From Bryobacteraceae bacterium (GTDB lineage Bacteria > Acidobacteriota > Terriglobia > Bryobacterales > Bryobacteraceae): a stretch of DNA of 64,000 bases. Under the pieces are notes generated by a model, which made no database searches, was not told where the DNA came from, and was given only the letters and a program-made list of their open reading frames with translations. Of this stretch, positions 49,569-57,989 are shown in pieces (the first letter of the stretch is position 1; the number at the start of each line of letters is the position of its first letter). The stretch spans positions 372,001-436,000 of the forward strand of contig JAWKHH010000001.1 in the NCBI GenBank assembly GCA_041394945.1, in the 5' to 3' direction. The position numbers were made by a program, and so were the translations under genes.

Positions 49569-51386
49569 ATGAGACTCGCACTCGCACTCGCCAGCCTGAT
49601 CATCTTCGCCGTGCACGGATTCGTATTCGTGAACCAGTTCTTCCATCGCTGGGAGCGCCACCAGACGGCCTATTTCGAACAGGCGCGAACGCTGTCGAAG
49701 AACGATGCCGAACGCGCAACGCTGGCCGCACGCGCCCCCCGCATCGAACAGACCATCGTCACGCAGTTCGGCGAAACGCGCGTGGACCGCTGCCAGACCT
49801 GCCACATCGCCATCGACGACCCGCGCTTCGACAAGTACGCGCAGCCGCTCCGTACGCACCCGCTCTCCGCCTGGCTCGGCGACACGCAGACCAACGGAAA
49901 GGCTGAGCGCCGCCACAAGTTCGGCGATTTTGGCTGCACCGTCTGCCACGATGGCCAGGGGCGCGGTCTCGAGACCCACTACGCGCACGGCGAAGATCAC
50001 TACTGGCCGGATCCGCTGGCCGGATATGTCGTGCAGGAGACATGGAAGAAGGAGTTCCAGCCCAAGCTCAAGGGCAAGGAGTTCATGGAGGCAAGCTGCG
50101 CCCAGTGCCACACCGAAGAGAACTTCGCCGGCACGCCGACCGTCGCCCGCGGCCGGAAGCTCTTCGTCGCCAACAACTGCTACGGCTGCCACCGCATCGA
50201 AGGCATCTCCGACGGCACCCTCGGTCCGGACCTCACCGAGGCCGGGCATAAGTTCAAGGCCGACTATCTCTGGGAGTCCATCGTGGACCCTCGCGCGAAT
50301 TCGGCGACGTCGTTCATGCCGAAGTTCAAGCTCGACGACGCAGACGTGAAGGCGCTCGTGGTTTTCCTCAAGAGCCGCCGCGGAATCAACTTCGCGGAAA
50401 CGTCCATCGACCGCTACCGCATGCGCCTTGCCGAAGCGCGGAAAGAGGCGCCGGAAACCGCTGCCGCGCCCGCCATGGTCACCCCGGAGCACGGACGGCG
50501 CCTGCTCGACGAACGCGCCTGCACCGCCTGCCACAAGATCGACGACAAGGACGGAGGCGTCGCCCCGGACCTCTCCTGGGAAGGCCTGATGCGCGAAGAG
50601 TCCTGGCTGACCGACCATTTCCGAGACCCTCGTTCGCGAATCTCCGATTCGATCATGCCGGCGTTCCGATTCCCGCCGGCGGATTTCCAGGCGATGACCG
50701 CCTATCTCGCGAGCCGCCGCACGCCTCCCGCTGCCGCCTCGCCCGCCGATACCTACAAATCGCTGTGCGCCAGATGCCATGGCGAAAAAGGGAACGGCCT
50801 GGGGGTCATCGCCTGGTACCTCGATCCCGCCCCGCGCGACCTCACCAAGGCCGCCTTCATGAACTCGAAGCCAACCGACCGATTGAGGAAATCGATCCAG
50901 GACGGTGTGCCCGGCACCTCCATGCCGCCATGGGGCAAGGTCCTGAGCGAGCAACAGGTGCAGGCCGTGCTCGACCATGTGTTCACCGAATTCGTGAAAC
51001 AGAAGCGGGGAACGCCACGGACTCGTAAGGTCCCCGCCGCCAACCCGGTGGCGATGAGCGCCGAATCCGCCGCCCGCGGCGAAGCGACCTTCGTGAAGCG
51101 CTGCGCCGGCTGCCATGGCCGCAAAGGCGACGGTAAGGGTCCGAACTCGATCGACATCGTTCCGCATCCGCGCAATCTGCGCAATTCGGACTTTGTCAAT
51201 TCGGTGGAAGATCAACGGCTGTTCGATTCGATCCTCTACGGCGTGCAGGGCACCGCGATGCCGCCGTGGATCGACTACGGTTTGTCGGAGCATGACGCCG
51301 CCGACATCATCAACTTTATTCGCGGTATGAACCAGAAGGCGCCGGCTCGCGCTCGCGTACAGAAGAGAGGGAAAAGCAATGGCTGA
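49569..51386 (+). CDS. Heptaheme membrane-anchored cytochrome c
   Basis: A 605-aa protein with an N-terminal helix (LALALASLIIFAVHGFVFVNQF) and seven CXXCH heme sites: CQTCH (75), CTVCH (123), CAQCH (177), CYGCH (204), CTACH (318), CARCH (400) and CAGCH (512). Met residues suited as axial ligands occur in SFMPKFKL, SIMPAFRF, TSMPPWGK and TAMPPWID. The last three units look like class I cytochrome c domains. Encoded between cytochrome b and CcoN, it is the natural electron link from the Rieske/b core to the oxidase, replacing cytochrome c1 and possibly CcoP. The stop overlaps the ccoN start by 8 nt. Confidence 0.92.
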   Translation: MRLALALASLIIFAVHGFVFVNQFFHRWERHQTAYFEQARTLSKNDAERATLAARAPRIEQTIVTQFGETRVDRCQTCHIAIDDPRFDKYAQPLRTHPLSAWLGDTQTNGKAERRHKFGDFGCTVCHDGQGRGLETHYAHGEDHYWPDPLAGYVVQETWKKEFQPKLKGKEFMEASCAQCHTEENFAGTPTVARGRKLFVANNCYGCHRIEGISDGTLGPDLTEAGHKFKADYLWESIVDPRANSATSFMPKFKLDDADVKALVVFLKSRRGINFAETSIDRYRMRLAEARKEAPETAAAPAMVTPEHGRRLLDERACTACHKIDDKDGGVAPDLSWEGLMREESWLTDHFRDPRSRISDSIMPAFRFPPADFQAMTAYLASRRTPPAAASPADTYKSLCARCHGEKGNGLGVIAWYLDPAPRDLTKAAFMNSKPTDRLRKSIQDGVPGTSMPPWGKVLSEQQVQAVLDHVFTEFVKQKRGTPRTRKVPAANPVAMSAESAARGEATFVKRCAGCHGRKGDGKGPNSIDIVPHPRNLRNSDFVNSVEDQRLFDSILYGVQGTAMPPWIDYGLSEHDAADIINFIRGMNQKAPARARVQKRGKSNG

Positions 51387-52782
51387 AGACCAAACCGTAT
51401 CGCGTTCCACCACAGCCGGAACCAAGGCAACCGCCGCTGTTCATGAGGACCTCACCGTGAAGTGGTTCCTGCTGAGCGCCATCGGCTACTTCTTCATCGT
51501 GGGAATCGTCGCGATCCTCATCGCGGCGAAGTTCGTCTGGCCGGAACTGCTGGGCACCGTGCCGATGTTCACTTACGGCCGCCTGCGCCCCCTGCATGTC
51601 AACGGCATGCTCTTCGGATGGCTGCTGGCGGCGGACATGGGTCTCATGTACTACCTCGTGCCGCGACTGTGCGGGGTGAAGCTTTACTCGGAGAAGCTCG
51701 GCATGGCCACGGCGGCCCTTTGGAACATCATCATCCTCGGGGCCGTGGTCTCGCTGCTCGCGGGCTGGAACCAGGGATGGGAATACGCGGAGTTGCCGTT
51801 CGCCCTGGACGTGCTCGTGGTTGTCGCCTGGCTGATGTTCGGCGCCAACATCTTCGGCACGATCGCCACCCGAAAGTATCAGCAGATGTACGTCTCGATC
51901 TGGTACGCCATGGGGACCATCCTGTGGACGGCCTTCGTCTACCTCACCGGAAACTTCGCGGCGCTGTTCGCCACCGGCGTCAATCAGGCAAACCTGAACT
52001 GGATGTACGTGCACAACGCAGTCGGCTTGATCTTCACCCCGGCCGGCCTGGCGCTGGCTTACTACTTCATCCCGCGCACTTCCAACCTCCCGCTCTACAG
52101 CCACAAACTGTCGATGGTCGGCTTCTGGTCCCTGGCGTTCGTCTACGTCTGGACGGGCGCGCACCACATGCTGCACGGGCCCATCTCGCAATGGCTGCAG
52201 ACCATCGCCATCGCCTTCTCGTTGATGCTGCTTATCCCGGTCTGGGCGGTGGTCTACAACCTGTTCTCCACCGTCCGCGGACATTGGCACGAGATTCGCG
52301 ACAACGTGCCAATGAAATTCCTGATGTCGGGCGTCACGTTCTACCTGCTCACCTGCTTCCAGGGGCCGATGCACTCTCTGCGCACGGTAAATGCGATCGT
52401 CTCGAAGACAGACTGGATTCCCGGCCACGCCCACATGGCCGTGCTCGGCGCGTTCTCGTTCTTCGCCATCGCTGGCGTCTATGCCATCGCGCCCCGGCTG
52501 TTCGGACGCGAACTGCACTCACAGTCGCTCGCCAACTGGAGCTTCTACTTCTTCATGACCGGCGGCCTCGGCTTCTTCGTCACCTTGTGGCTCGGCGGCT
52601 TCTGGCAGGGATGGCAGTGGAACAACCCGGCGATTCCGTTCATCGACACCGTAGTCGCCCTCGGACCGGTCTGGCTCGTCCGGTTCTTCTCCGGGATCCT
52701 GATGTTCCTCGGAATCGTAAGCTTCGCCTACAACATCATGGCAACGGCCATCGGACCCGCCAGCAAGCCGGCGGCCGCGTAA
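51379..52782 (+). CDS. ccoN: cbb3-type cytochrome c oxidase subunit I (CcoN)
   Basis: A 467-aa, 12-helix heme-copper oxidase subunit. LRPLHVNGMLFGWLLAADMG bears the low-spin heme His, WTGAHHMLHGP the copper ligands, MHSLRTVNAIVSKTDWIPGHAHM includes the helix IX-X loop, and HAHMAVLGAFSFF the high-spin heme ligand. It reduces oxygen to water. The low number of residues is typical of cbb3. The order heptaheme c, ccoN, ccoO indicates a single complex. Confidence 0.93.
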   Translation: MAEDQTVSRSTTAGTKATAAVHEDLTVKWFLLSAIGYFFIVGIVAILIAAKFVWPELLGTVPMFTYGRLRPLHVNGMLFGWLLAADMGLMYYLVPRLCGVKLYSEKLGMATAALWNIIILGAVVSLLAGWNQGWEYAELPFALDVLVVVAWLMFGANIFGTIATRKYQQMYVSIWYAMGTILWTAFVYLTGNFAALFATGVNQANLNWMYVHNAVGLIFTPAGLALAYYFIPRTSNLPLYSHKLSMVGFWSLAFVYVWTGAHHMLHGPISQWLQTIAIAFSLMLLIPVWAVVYNLFSTVRGHWHEIRDNVPMKFLMSGVTFYLLTCFQGPMHSLRTVNAIVSKTDWIPGHAHMAVLGAFSFFAIAGVYAIAPRLFGRELHSQSLANWSFYFFMTGGLGFFVTLWLGGFWQGWQWNNPAIPFIDTVVALGPVWLVRFFSGILMFLGIVSFAYNIMATAIGPASKPAAA

Positions 52783-52797
52783 GGAAGGGAGCCTCTC

Positions 52798-53367
52798 ATG
52801 CTGCGAAAAGCTGACGACAACGCGATGTTCGCCGTGGTGGCGGCCCTCGGATTCTTCTTCATCGGCGGCATCCTCACCACCATCGTCCCCCCGATGGTCG
52901 ACAAGACATGGGCCCAGCCGTTCGAAAATAGTGACCCTTCGAAGGGCCCCACCGGTAAGCTTACCCCGTACACTGAAGTGGAGCTGAAAGGACGCGCGAT
53001 CTACGTCCGTGAAGGCTGTTGGTACTGCCACACGCAGCAGACGCGCACTCTGCTCGCCGACACCAAACGCTCCGGCTGGCGCGGCGTCGATTCGCCGGTC
53101 TCGACGCCCGACGAGTTCGTCTACGACGACCCCCACATGTTCGGCACCAAGCGCACCGGCCCGGACCTGTCGCGCGTCGGCGGCAAGTACGACGCCCAAT
53201 GGCACCGCACCCACTTCCGCAACCCCCGGGACCTGGTGCAGGGATCCATCATGCCGCCCTTCCCCTGGATCGCCGACAACGAGGAGGAGTTCCAGGCGAT
53301 GCTCGCCTATCTCCAGAAGCTGGGCCGCGCGAAGAACTGGCGCCCCGACAACGACTACGAGCAATAG
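52798..53367 (+). CDS. ccoO: cbb3-type oxidase subunit II, monoheme cytochrome c (CcoO)
   Basis: A 189-aa protein: an N-terminal anchor (AALGFFFIGGILTTIVPP), a heme site CWYCH in GRAIYVREGCWYCHTQQTRT and the axial Met in QGSIMPPFPWI. FGTKRTGPDLSRVGGKYD is the family's signature. It feeds electrons to CcoN. GGGAGCC lies just before the ATG; 15 bp after ccoN. Confidence 0.95.
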   Translation: MLRKADDNAMFAVVAALGFFFIGGILTTIVPPMVDKTWAQPFENSDPSKGPTGKLTPYTEVELKGRAIYVREGCWYCHTQQTRTLLADTKRSGWRGVDSPVSTPDEFVYDDPHMFGTKRTGPDLSRVGGKYDAQWHRTHFRNPRDLVQGSIMPPFPWIADNEEEFQAMLAYLQKLGRAKNWRPDNDYEQ

Positions 53368-53376
53368 AGGTTGCCC

Positions 53377-53538
53377 ATGCAGGACTACACTTACCCGAGC
53401 GTCTACTTCGCATACCTGTTCTTCTTCCTGCTGTTCGGACTCGCCGTCTACTTCTTCGTCCGTACGTGGCGCCACGGCTACTTTGGCCCCGATAGCGAAG
53501 AAGTGAAGTTCCGGATGCTCCGAGAAGACTCAGATTGA
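53377..53538 (+). CDS. CcoQ/FixQ-like small membrane subunit (53 aa)
   Basis: From the ATG at 53377 with GAGG 6 bp upstream: MQDYTYPSVYFAYLFFFLLF, one aromatic-rich membrane helix (to YFFVRTW), then a basic, acidic tail (RHGYFGPDSEEVKFRMLRED). Position after ccoO and topology fit CcoQ, the small stabilising subunit of cbb3 oxidase, although the sequence is not a close match. Too short to be called by length filters. Confidence 0.65.
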   Translation: MQDYTYPSVYFAYLFFFLLFGLAVYFFVRTWRHGYFGPDSEEVKFRMLREDSD

Positions 53539-53547
53539 GGCACTGAA

Positions 53548-53841
53548 ATGGAAAAAGAAACCCACATCAAAGACTACGCCGAAGGCTGGATCAGCGAACG
53601 CGAAGGCACAGACGTTCCTACGTTTCTCAAGTTTGCTTTTGTCGTGATCGGCGGCGGATGCGTGTCCTACATCTTCGTCTACATGAACGGCGACACCGGC
53701 CATGCCGACCGCGGTCCGTTCGTGCAGGCCTTGAACCGCGCCACCACGCAAGCCGACGGGCTCATGACCGCCGTCGGCCTGATGGCCGTCGTCTACGTAA
53801 TCGCCGTCGTCTTCTTCGCCTTCCGCGGCAAAGTCGAATAA
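53548..53841 (+). CDS. Small two-helix membrane protein in the cbb3 cluster (97 aa)
   Basis: A 97-aa protein with two hydrophobic segments, FLKFAFVVIGGGCVSYIFVYM (near 27-47) and GLMTAVGLMAVVYVIAVVFFAF (near 71-92). Its place corresponds to where ccoP would be encoded, and the first part (ERE-GTDVPTFLKFAFV) faintly recalls the N-terminal membrane domain of CcoP without the two heme sites. No other family recognised. It may be an oxidase subunit replacing the CcoP anchor. Confidence 0.65.
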   Translation: MEKETHIKDYAEGWISEREGTDVPTFLKFAFVVIGGGCVSYIFVYMNGDTGHADRGPFVQALNRATTQADGLMTAVGLMAVVYVIAVVFFAFRGKVE

Positions 53842-53851
53842 CCGGGGAGCA

Positions 53852-55801
53852 ATGGCCACCGCAGCGAATCCCGCCCTCGTTCAGATCCGCCAGCCGGACG
53901 ACTCCGCATATTGGGTCGAGATGGTGAAGTGCCGCCACGCCTGCCCCGTGCATACCGACGCCTGCGGCTACGTGAACGCCATCGCCGAGGGCCGCTACGA
54001 AGATGCGTACCGCATCGCGCGAGCCACCAACCCCTTCGCCTCCATCTGCGGACGCGTGTGCGGAGCGCCCTGCGAGCTCAACTGCCGGCGCGGCTCGCTC
54101 GATGAACCAGTCTCCATCCGTGCGCTGAAACGCTTCGTCACCGGTCAGTTCGGTCCGGAAACGGGCGACTACGCCATCTACCGGGATGCCGCCAATCTGC
54201 GCATGCTCCCGCCCGAGCGCGGCGACTACGAGCGCGTCGCTGTGATCGGAGGCGGAGTCTCCGGCATGACCGTCGCCCACGATCTGGCGCTGGTCGGCTA
54301 CAAAGTCACCGTATTCGAAGCCGACGCCGAGCCGGGCGGGATGCTGATGGCCGGCGTGCCCGTGTTCCGCCTCCCCCGCGACCTGGTGCGTCACGAGATC
54401 CAGGCGATCCTCTCGCTCGGCGTCGACCTCCGTTGCAACCAGCGGCTCGGCCGCGACTTCACCATCCAGTCCCTCCGCGACGACGGTTTCGCGGCGATCT
54501 TCCTCGGCATCGGTCTCGCCAAGGGGCGCAAGCTGAATCTCCCCGGCGGCGACCTGCCGGGCGTCTTCGACGGCATTGAGTTTCTGAAAGCGTTCAACGA
54601 GGGGCGGCCGCTGCCGCTCGGCGAGCGGATCGTCGTGATCGGCGGCGGCAACGTCGCCTACGATGTGGCTCGATCGGCGCTCCGTCCGGCCTGGTACAAG
54701 AGCCGCGCTGACGCGTTCGAAGAGATGGACCGCGCACAGCAGATGACCTACGACGTGGCTCGGTCCGCGCTCCGCCTCAGCGGCGACAAGGAAGTCCACG
54801 TGGTCTGCCTCGAAAGCGTGGAGGAGATGCCTGCCGACGAGATCGAGATCGTCGAAGGCAAGGAAGAGGGCATCCGGCTCCACACCCGTCGCGGCCCGCG
54901 CGCGGTCATTGAGGAAAACGGCCGGGCGGCCGGACTGCGGACCGTGCTCTGCAAAACCGTATTCGACGAGAACCGCCGGTTCAGCCCGGTGTTCGACGAA
55001 GACTACATTGAGGAGATCCCCGCCGACACGGTGATCTTCGCGATCGGGCAGACAGCCGACCTCGAGTTCCTGAAGCCGGAAGACGGCGTCGCCACCGAGC
55101 GCGGCTTGATCAAGGTGAACCCGGAAACCTACCAGACCACCGCGCCCGACGTCTTCGCCTGCGGCGACGTCGCCCACGGCCCCCGTCTGTTCATCGACGC
55201 CGTAGCATCCGCGCAGGTGGCCGCGCGGTCAATGCACGATTTCCTCCGCGGCGTGCGGACCGATGTTGTCCTGCGGAAGCAATGGAAGCCCGCGTCTTAC
55301 TCTATGATGGATGCGTGGCAGCGCACGCCTCGGGAAAACCCGCCGGCGCTCGAAAGCGAGAAGCGCCAGGCATCGATCGAGATCGTCGAACTTCCCTTCC
55401 CCGAAGAGGAAGCTCGGCGGCAGGGTGCGCGCTGTCTCCGCTGCAACGTAAACACGGTGTTCGACACCACGCTGTGTATCGCCTGCAACGGCTGCGTCGA
55501 CGTCTGTCCGGAGAACCTCATCCGGCTCGTTGGCCTGAGCGGATTGGTCACCGATCCGCGCTGGCTCGACGACGTGGCCGAGGCGCTCGACCTCAGCCGG
55601 GACGAGGTGCAAGCCATGCCGGCCGAAGATCTCGACAGCTTCGGCGGCGTCATGATGAAGGACGAAACCACCTGTATCCGCTGCGCCATGTGCGCCTCGC
55701 GCTGCCCCACGCACGCCATCACCATGCAACAGTTCCAGTTCTCTTGGGAATGCGTGAACGTACCCACCCCGAACGACAAGCTCATCTTCAAAGCGGGGTA
55801 G
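53852..55801 (+). CDS. GltD-like FAD oxidoreductase with N- and C-terminal iron-sulfur domains
   Basis: A 649-aa protein. The N-terminal Fer4_20 domain has Cys in VKCRHACPVHTDACGY and ICGRVCGAPCELNC (two [4Fe-4S] clusters). The FAD site is VAVIGGGVSGMTVAHDL near 132, the NAD(P)H site is IVVIGGGNVAYDVARS near 265, and the second FAD motif is APDVFACGDVAHG near 440. A ferredoxin-like tail has CIACNGCVDVCPENL (near 550) and CIRCAMCASRCPTHAI (near 610). Glutamate synthase small-subunit-type modules move electrons between NAD(P)H and Fe-S partners. Its location suggests electron exchange with the respiratory complex. A 30-residue segmental duplication (YDVARSALR twice) lies by the NAD site. Confidence 0.88.
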   Translation: MATAANPALVQIRQPDDSAYWVEMVKCRHACPVHTDACGYVNAIAEGRYEDAYRIARATNPFASICGRVCGAPCELNCRRGSLDEPVSIRALKRFVTGQFGPETGDYAIYRDAANLRMLPPERGDYERVAVIGGGVSGMTVAHDLALVGYKVTVFEADAEPGGMLMAGVPVFRLPRDLVRHEIQAILSLGVDLRCNQRLGRDFTIQSLRDDGFAAIFLGIGLAKGRKLNLPGGDLPGVFDGIEFLKAFNEGRPLPLGERIVVIGGGNVAYDVARSALRPAWYKSRADAFEEMDRAQQMTYDVARSALRLSGDKEVHVVCLESVEEMPADEIEIVEGKEEGIRLHTRRGPRAVIEENGRAAGLRTVLCKTVFDENRRFSPVFDEDYIEEIPADTVIFAIGQTADLEFLKPEDGVATERGLIKVNPETYQTTAPDVFACGDVAHGPRLFIDAVASAQVAARSMHDFLRGVRTDVVLRKQWKPASYSMMDAWQRTPRENPPALESEKRQASIEIVELPFPEEEARRQGARCLRCNVNTVFDTTLCIACNGCVDVCPENLIRLVGLSGLVTDPRWLDDVAEALDLSRDEVQAMPAEDLDSFGGVMMKDETTCIRCAMCASRCPTHAITMQQFQFSWECVNVPTPNDKLIFKAG

Positions 55802-55805
55802 CACT

Positions 55806-56501
55806 GTGACCGGGTTGTGGGCCGCCCTGTGGATGGCCTTCTCGCTCGGGCTGATGGCCAGCCTGCACTGCGCGCAGATGTGCGGCCCCATCGTCCTCGC
55901 CTACAGTATGCACACTCCGAAATGGCGGGCGCACTTCGCCTACAACGCCGGCCGGATCTTGACCTACTCCGCGTTGGGCGCGGTAGCGGGCGGACTCGGC
56001 GGAGCTGCCGCCATCGCCGGAGCCGGACGCTGGGTCGGCATGGCAACCGGCGTGCTCATGATTGTGGTTGGGCTGATGATGACTGGATATGTACCCAGCG
56101 CCGGAGGATTGGTGACCATTGGCGCAACTGATACAAATCTCTTAACCCGTTTGGCCGGGCCGCTCGTCCGTTCCTCGCGCGCGCTCGAGAAATTCGGGCT
56201 CGGCGTGTGCCTCGGATTTTTGCCGTGTGGCATGATTTGGGCGGCGTTGTTGCAGGCGGCGGGCGCGGGAAGCGCCTGGGAAGGAGCCGCGATGATGGCT
56301 GCGTTCGGATGCGGCACGGCTGGCTCCCTCCTCGCCACTGCGGCTTTTGCCCCACCGCTGCGGGCCATGCTCACCGGCTGGCTGGGCCGCCACAGCTCGC
56401 GGATCGGCGGCATCGGCATCATGGCCGCGGGAGCATGGGTGATCTGGCGCGCCTGGATGGTGGCGGCACAAGGAGCGGCGTGCCATGTCCACGGCGCCTA
56501 A
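55806..56501 (+). CDS. SafE/TauE-family membrane protein (cbb3-associated)
   Basis: A 231-aa, about six-helix protein starting with GTG. MASLHCAQMCGPIVLAYSM near residue 18 has the Cys-x-x-x-Cys with His that characterises the cytochrome-oxidase-linked branch of the sulfite exporter TauE/SafE family. GFLPCGMIWAALLQA near 138 is the second conserved motif. Copper handling during cbb3 assembly is suspected for these proteins (inference from context). It overlaps ccoG by 17 nt. Confidence 0.8.
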   Translation: MTGLWAALWMAFSLGLMASLHCAQMCGPIVLAYSMHTPKWRAHFAYNAGRILTYSALGAVAGGLGGAAAIAGAGRWVGMATGVLMIVVGLMMTGYVPSAGGLVTIGATDTNLLTRLAGPLVRSSRALEKFGLGVCLGFLPCGMIWAALLQAAGAGSAWEGAAMMAAFGCGTAGSLLATAAFAPPLRAMLTGWLGRHSSRIGGIGIMAAGAWVIWRAWMVAAQGAACHVHGA

Positions 56502-57837
56502 GGACCTCGGCGTCAACAAGCCCCGCCCGCCGGCGAGAAAACGGCTGCCCGCTCTTCCTCCGCCGAAACACACGTTCCGTCAGCTCCGGAAGTCCATTCA
56601 TCTCACCTGTTTCTTCATCTTCGTCGCGCTCCCGTTCTTCAACGTCATGCGGTTCGACATTCCGCGGCAACGGTTTTTCTTCGCCGGTCAGGAAATCTGG
56701 ATCAACGAATTCGCCATCATCTTCTTCTCGCTGATGTTCTTGATGTTCGTCGTGGTTGCGATGGCGCTGCTCTACGGCCGAGTCTATTGCGGATACCTCT
56801 GTCCGCAGATGATCTTCAGCGAAGCGTCCTGGGAGCTCCAGGCCAAGCTCGGCAAGTGGGTGAACAAGAAGTTCGTCTCCTGGCCCGCGCCGAGGAAGAA
56901 GCTTGCCAGCGGCGCGATGTTCTACGGTATCCTGCTCGTCGCGAGCGTGTTCCTCGCCTTCGTGTTCACATCCTACTTCGTCGAGCCGCGGGATCTTCTG
57001 CGCCGTTTGATGTCGCTCGATATCGTAACCGCCGGCGGCATCACCGGAGCCGTCGTCACTGCCGTCGCTTTCCTCGATTTCGCCTTCGTCCGCCAGACCT
57101 TCTGCACCACTGTCTGCCCCTACGGGTATCTCCAGGGCATGCTCGTCGATAAGCAATCCCTCGTGGTTCAGTATCGCGATTCCACCCACGAGTGCATCGA
57201 GTGCAAGAAGTGCGTCCGCGTGTGCGGCATGGGGATCGACATCCGCGATTCGCCGCACCAGCTCGAATGCGTCCATTGCGGCGAGTGCATCGACGCCTGC
57301 ATCGACGTGCTCCACCGCATCGGCCAGCCCGGCCTCATCCACTACGCCTGGGGCGAAGAGGGGGTGCTGATGAGCGACAAGAGTGAGCCTTGGTACCGCC
57401 GGCTGGGTCTGCGAGATCCCAAGCGCGTGGCGGTAATGGTCGTCCTATTGTTCTATCTCGGTGGGCTCACCACGGCGCTGTCGATGCGGCACAGTGTCCT
57501 CGTGCAGGTGCGGGCGGACCGGGCCGAAAAGCTCTACCAGATCACCGACAACGGCGAGATCGCCAACCGCTTCCGGCTCAAGATCGCCAACCGAGGCGGA
57601 GAGCCGGCCAGGGTCACCCTCGCCGTCGAACAACTGCCCGGCGCGCGGCTCACGCCCATCCCCGGCGAAATCCCCATCGAGGCCGGCGGCGCCATCGAAC
57701 GGGAGTTCGACGTAGTTGCGCCGCTCCCCGAATCAGGCGACGTGCATCCCTTCCGCATCCTGGCGACTGCCGCGCCGGAAGGCGCACGGAATGAGTTCAA
57801 GCTGACGTTTCTCACGCCGCCAAGGAGTAAGAAGTGA
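56485..57837 (+). CDS. ccoG: Cytochrome c oxidase accessory protein CcoG
   Basis: A 450-aa protein. Membrane helices (HLTCFFIFVALPFFN, FAIIFFSLMFLMFVVVAMALLYGRVYCGYLCPQ) carry the first Cys set (YCGYLCPQ); CTTVCPYGYLQ follows; then two [4Fe-4S] sites CIECKKCVRVCGMGID and CVHCGECIDACIDVL near 235-275. A C-terminal Ig-like domain (about 320-445) follows a last helix (VAVMVVLLFYLGGLTTAL). CcoG reduces Cu(II) for cbb3 assembly. The gene order safE, ccoG, ccoI matches the known ccoGHIS cluster without ccoH. Confidence 0.93.
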   Translation: MSTAPKDLGVNKPRPPARKRLPALPPPKHTFRQLRKSIHLTCFFIFVALPFFNVMRFDIPRQRFFFAGQEIWINEFAIIFFSLMFLMFVVVAMALLYGRVYCGYLCPQMIFSEASWELQAKLGKWVNKKFVSWPAPRKKLASGAMFYGILLVASVFLAFVFTSYFVEPRDLLRRLMSLDIVTAGGITGAVVTAVAFLDFAFVRQTFCTTVCPYGYLQGMLVDKQSLVVQYRDSTHECIECKKCVRVCGMGIDIRDSPHQLECVHCGECIDACIDVLHRIGQPGLIHYAWGEEGVLMSDKSEPWYRRLGLRDPKRVAVMVVLLFYLGGLTTALSMRHSVLVQVRADRAEKLYQITDNGEIANRFRLKIANRGGEPARVTLAVEQLPGARLTPIPGEIPIEAGGAIEREFDVVAPLPESGDVHPFRILATAAPEGARNEFKLTFLTPPRSKK

Positions 57838-57989
57838 TCCGGCGTATTCCCCTGTTTCCCGTCCTCCTCGGTTTCATTTTCCTGCTGTTCAACGCGATCC
57901 TCGTGTTCGTCTATCTCGGCTCCAAGGAAGCCAATCCCGTGATCCTCGACCAACAGGGCCGGCCCCGGCAATCGCAACCGTCGCGATGA
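57834..57989 (+). CDS. Single-pass small membrane protein between ccoG and ccoI (51 aa)
   Basis: The GTG at 57834 overlaps the ccoG stop (GTGA), and its stop overlaps the ccoI start (ATGA). Sequence: MIRRIPLFPVLLGFIFLLFN, a helix continuing AILVFVYLGS, then KEANPVILDQQG and a basic tail. It occupies the position of ccoH (FixH) but is far shorter. Double coupling makes expression nearly certain; its role in oxidase assembly is inferred. Confidence 0.65.
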   Translation: MIRRIPLFPVLLGFIFLLFNAILVFVYLGSKEANPVILDQQGRPRQSQPSR

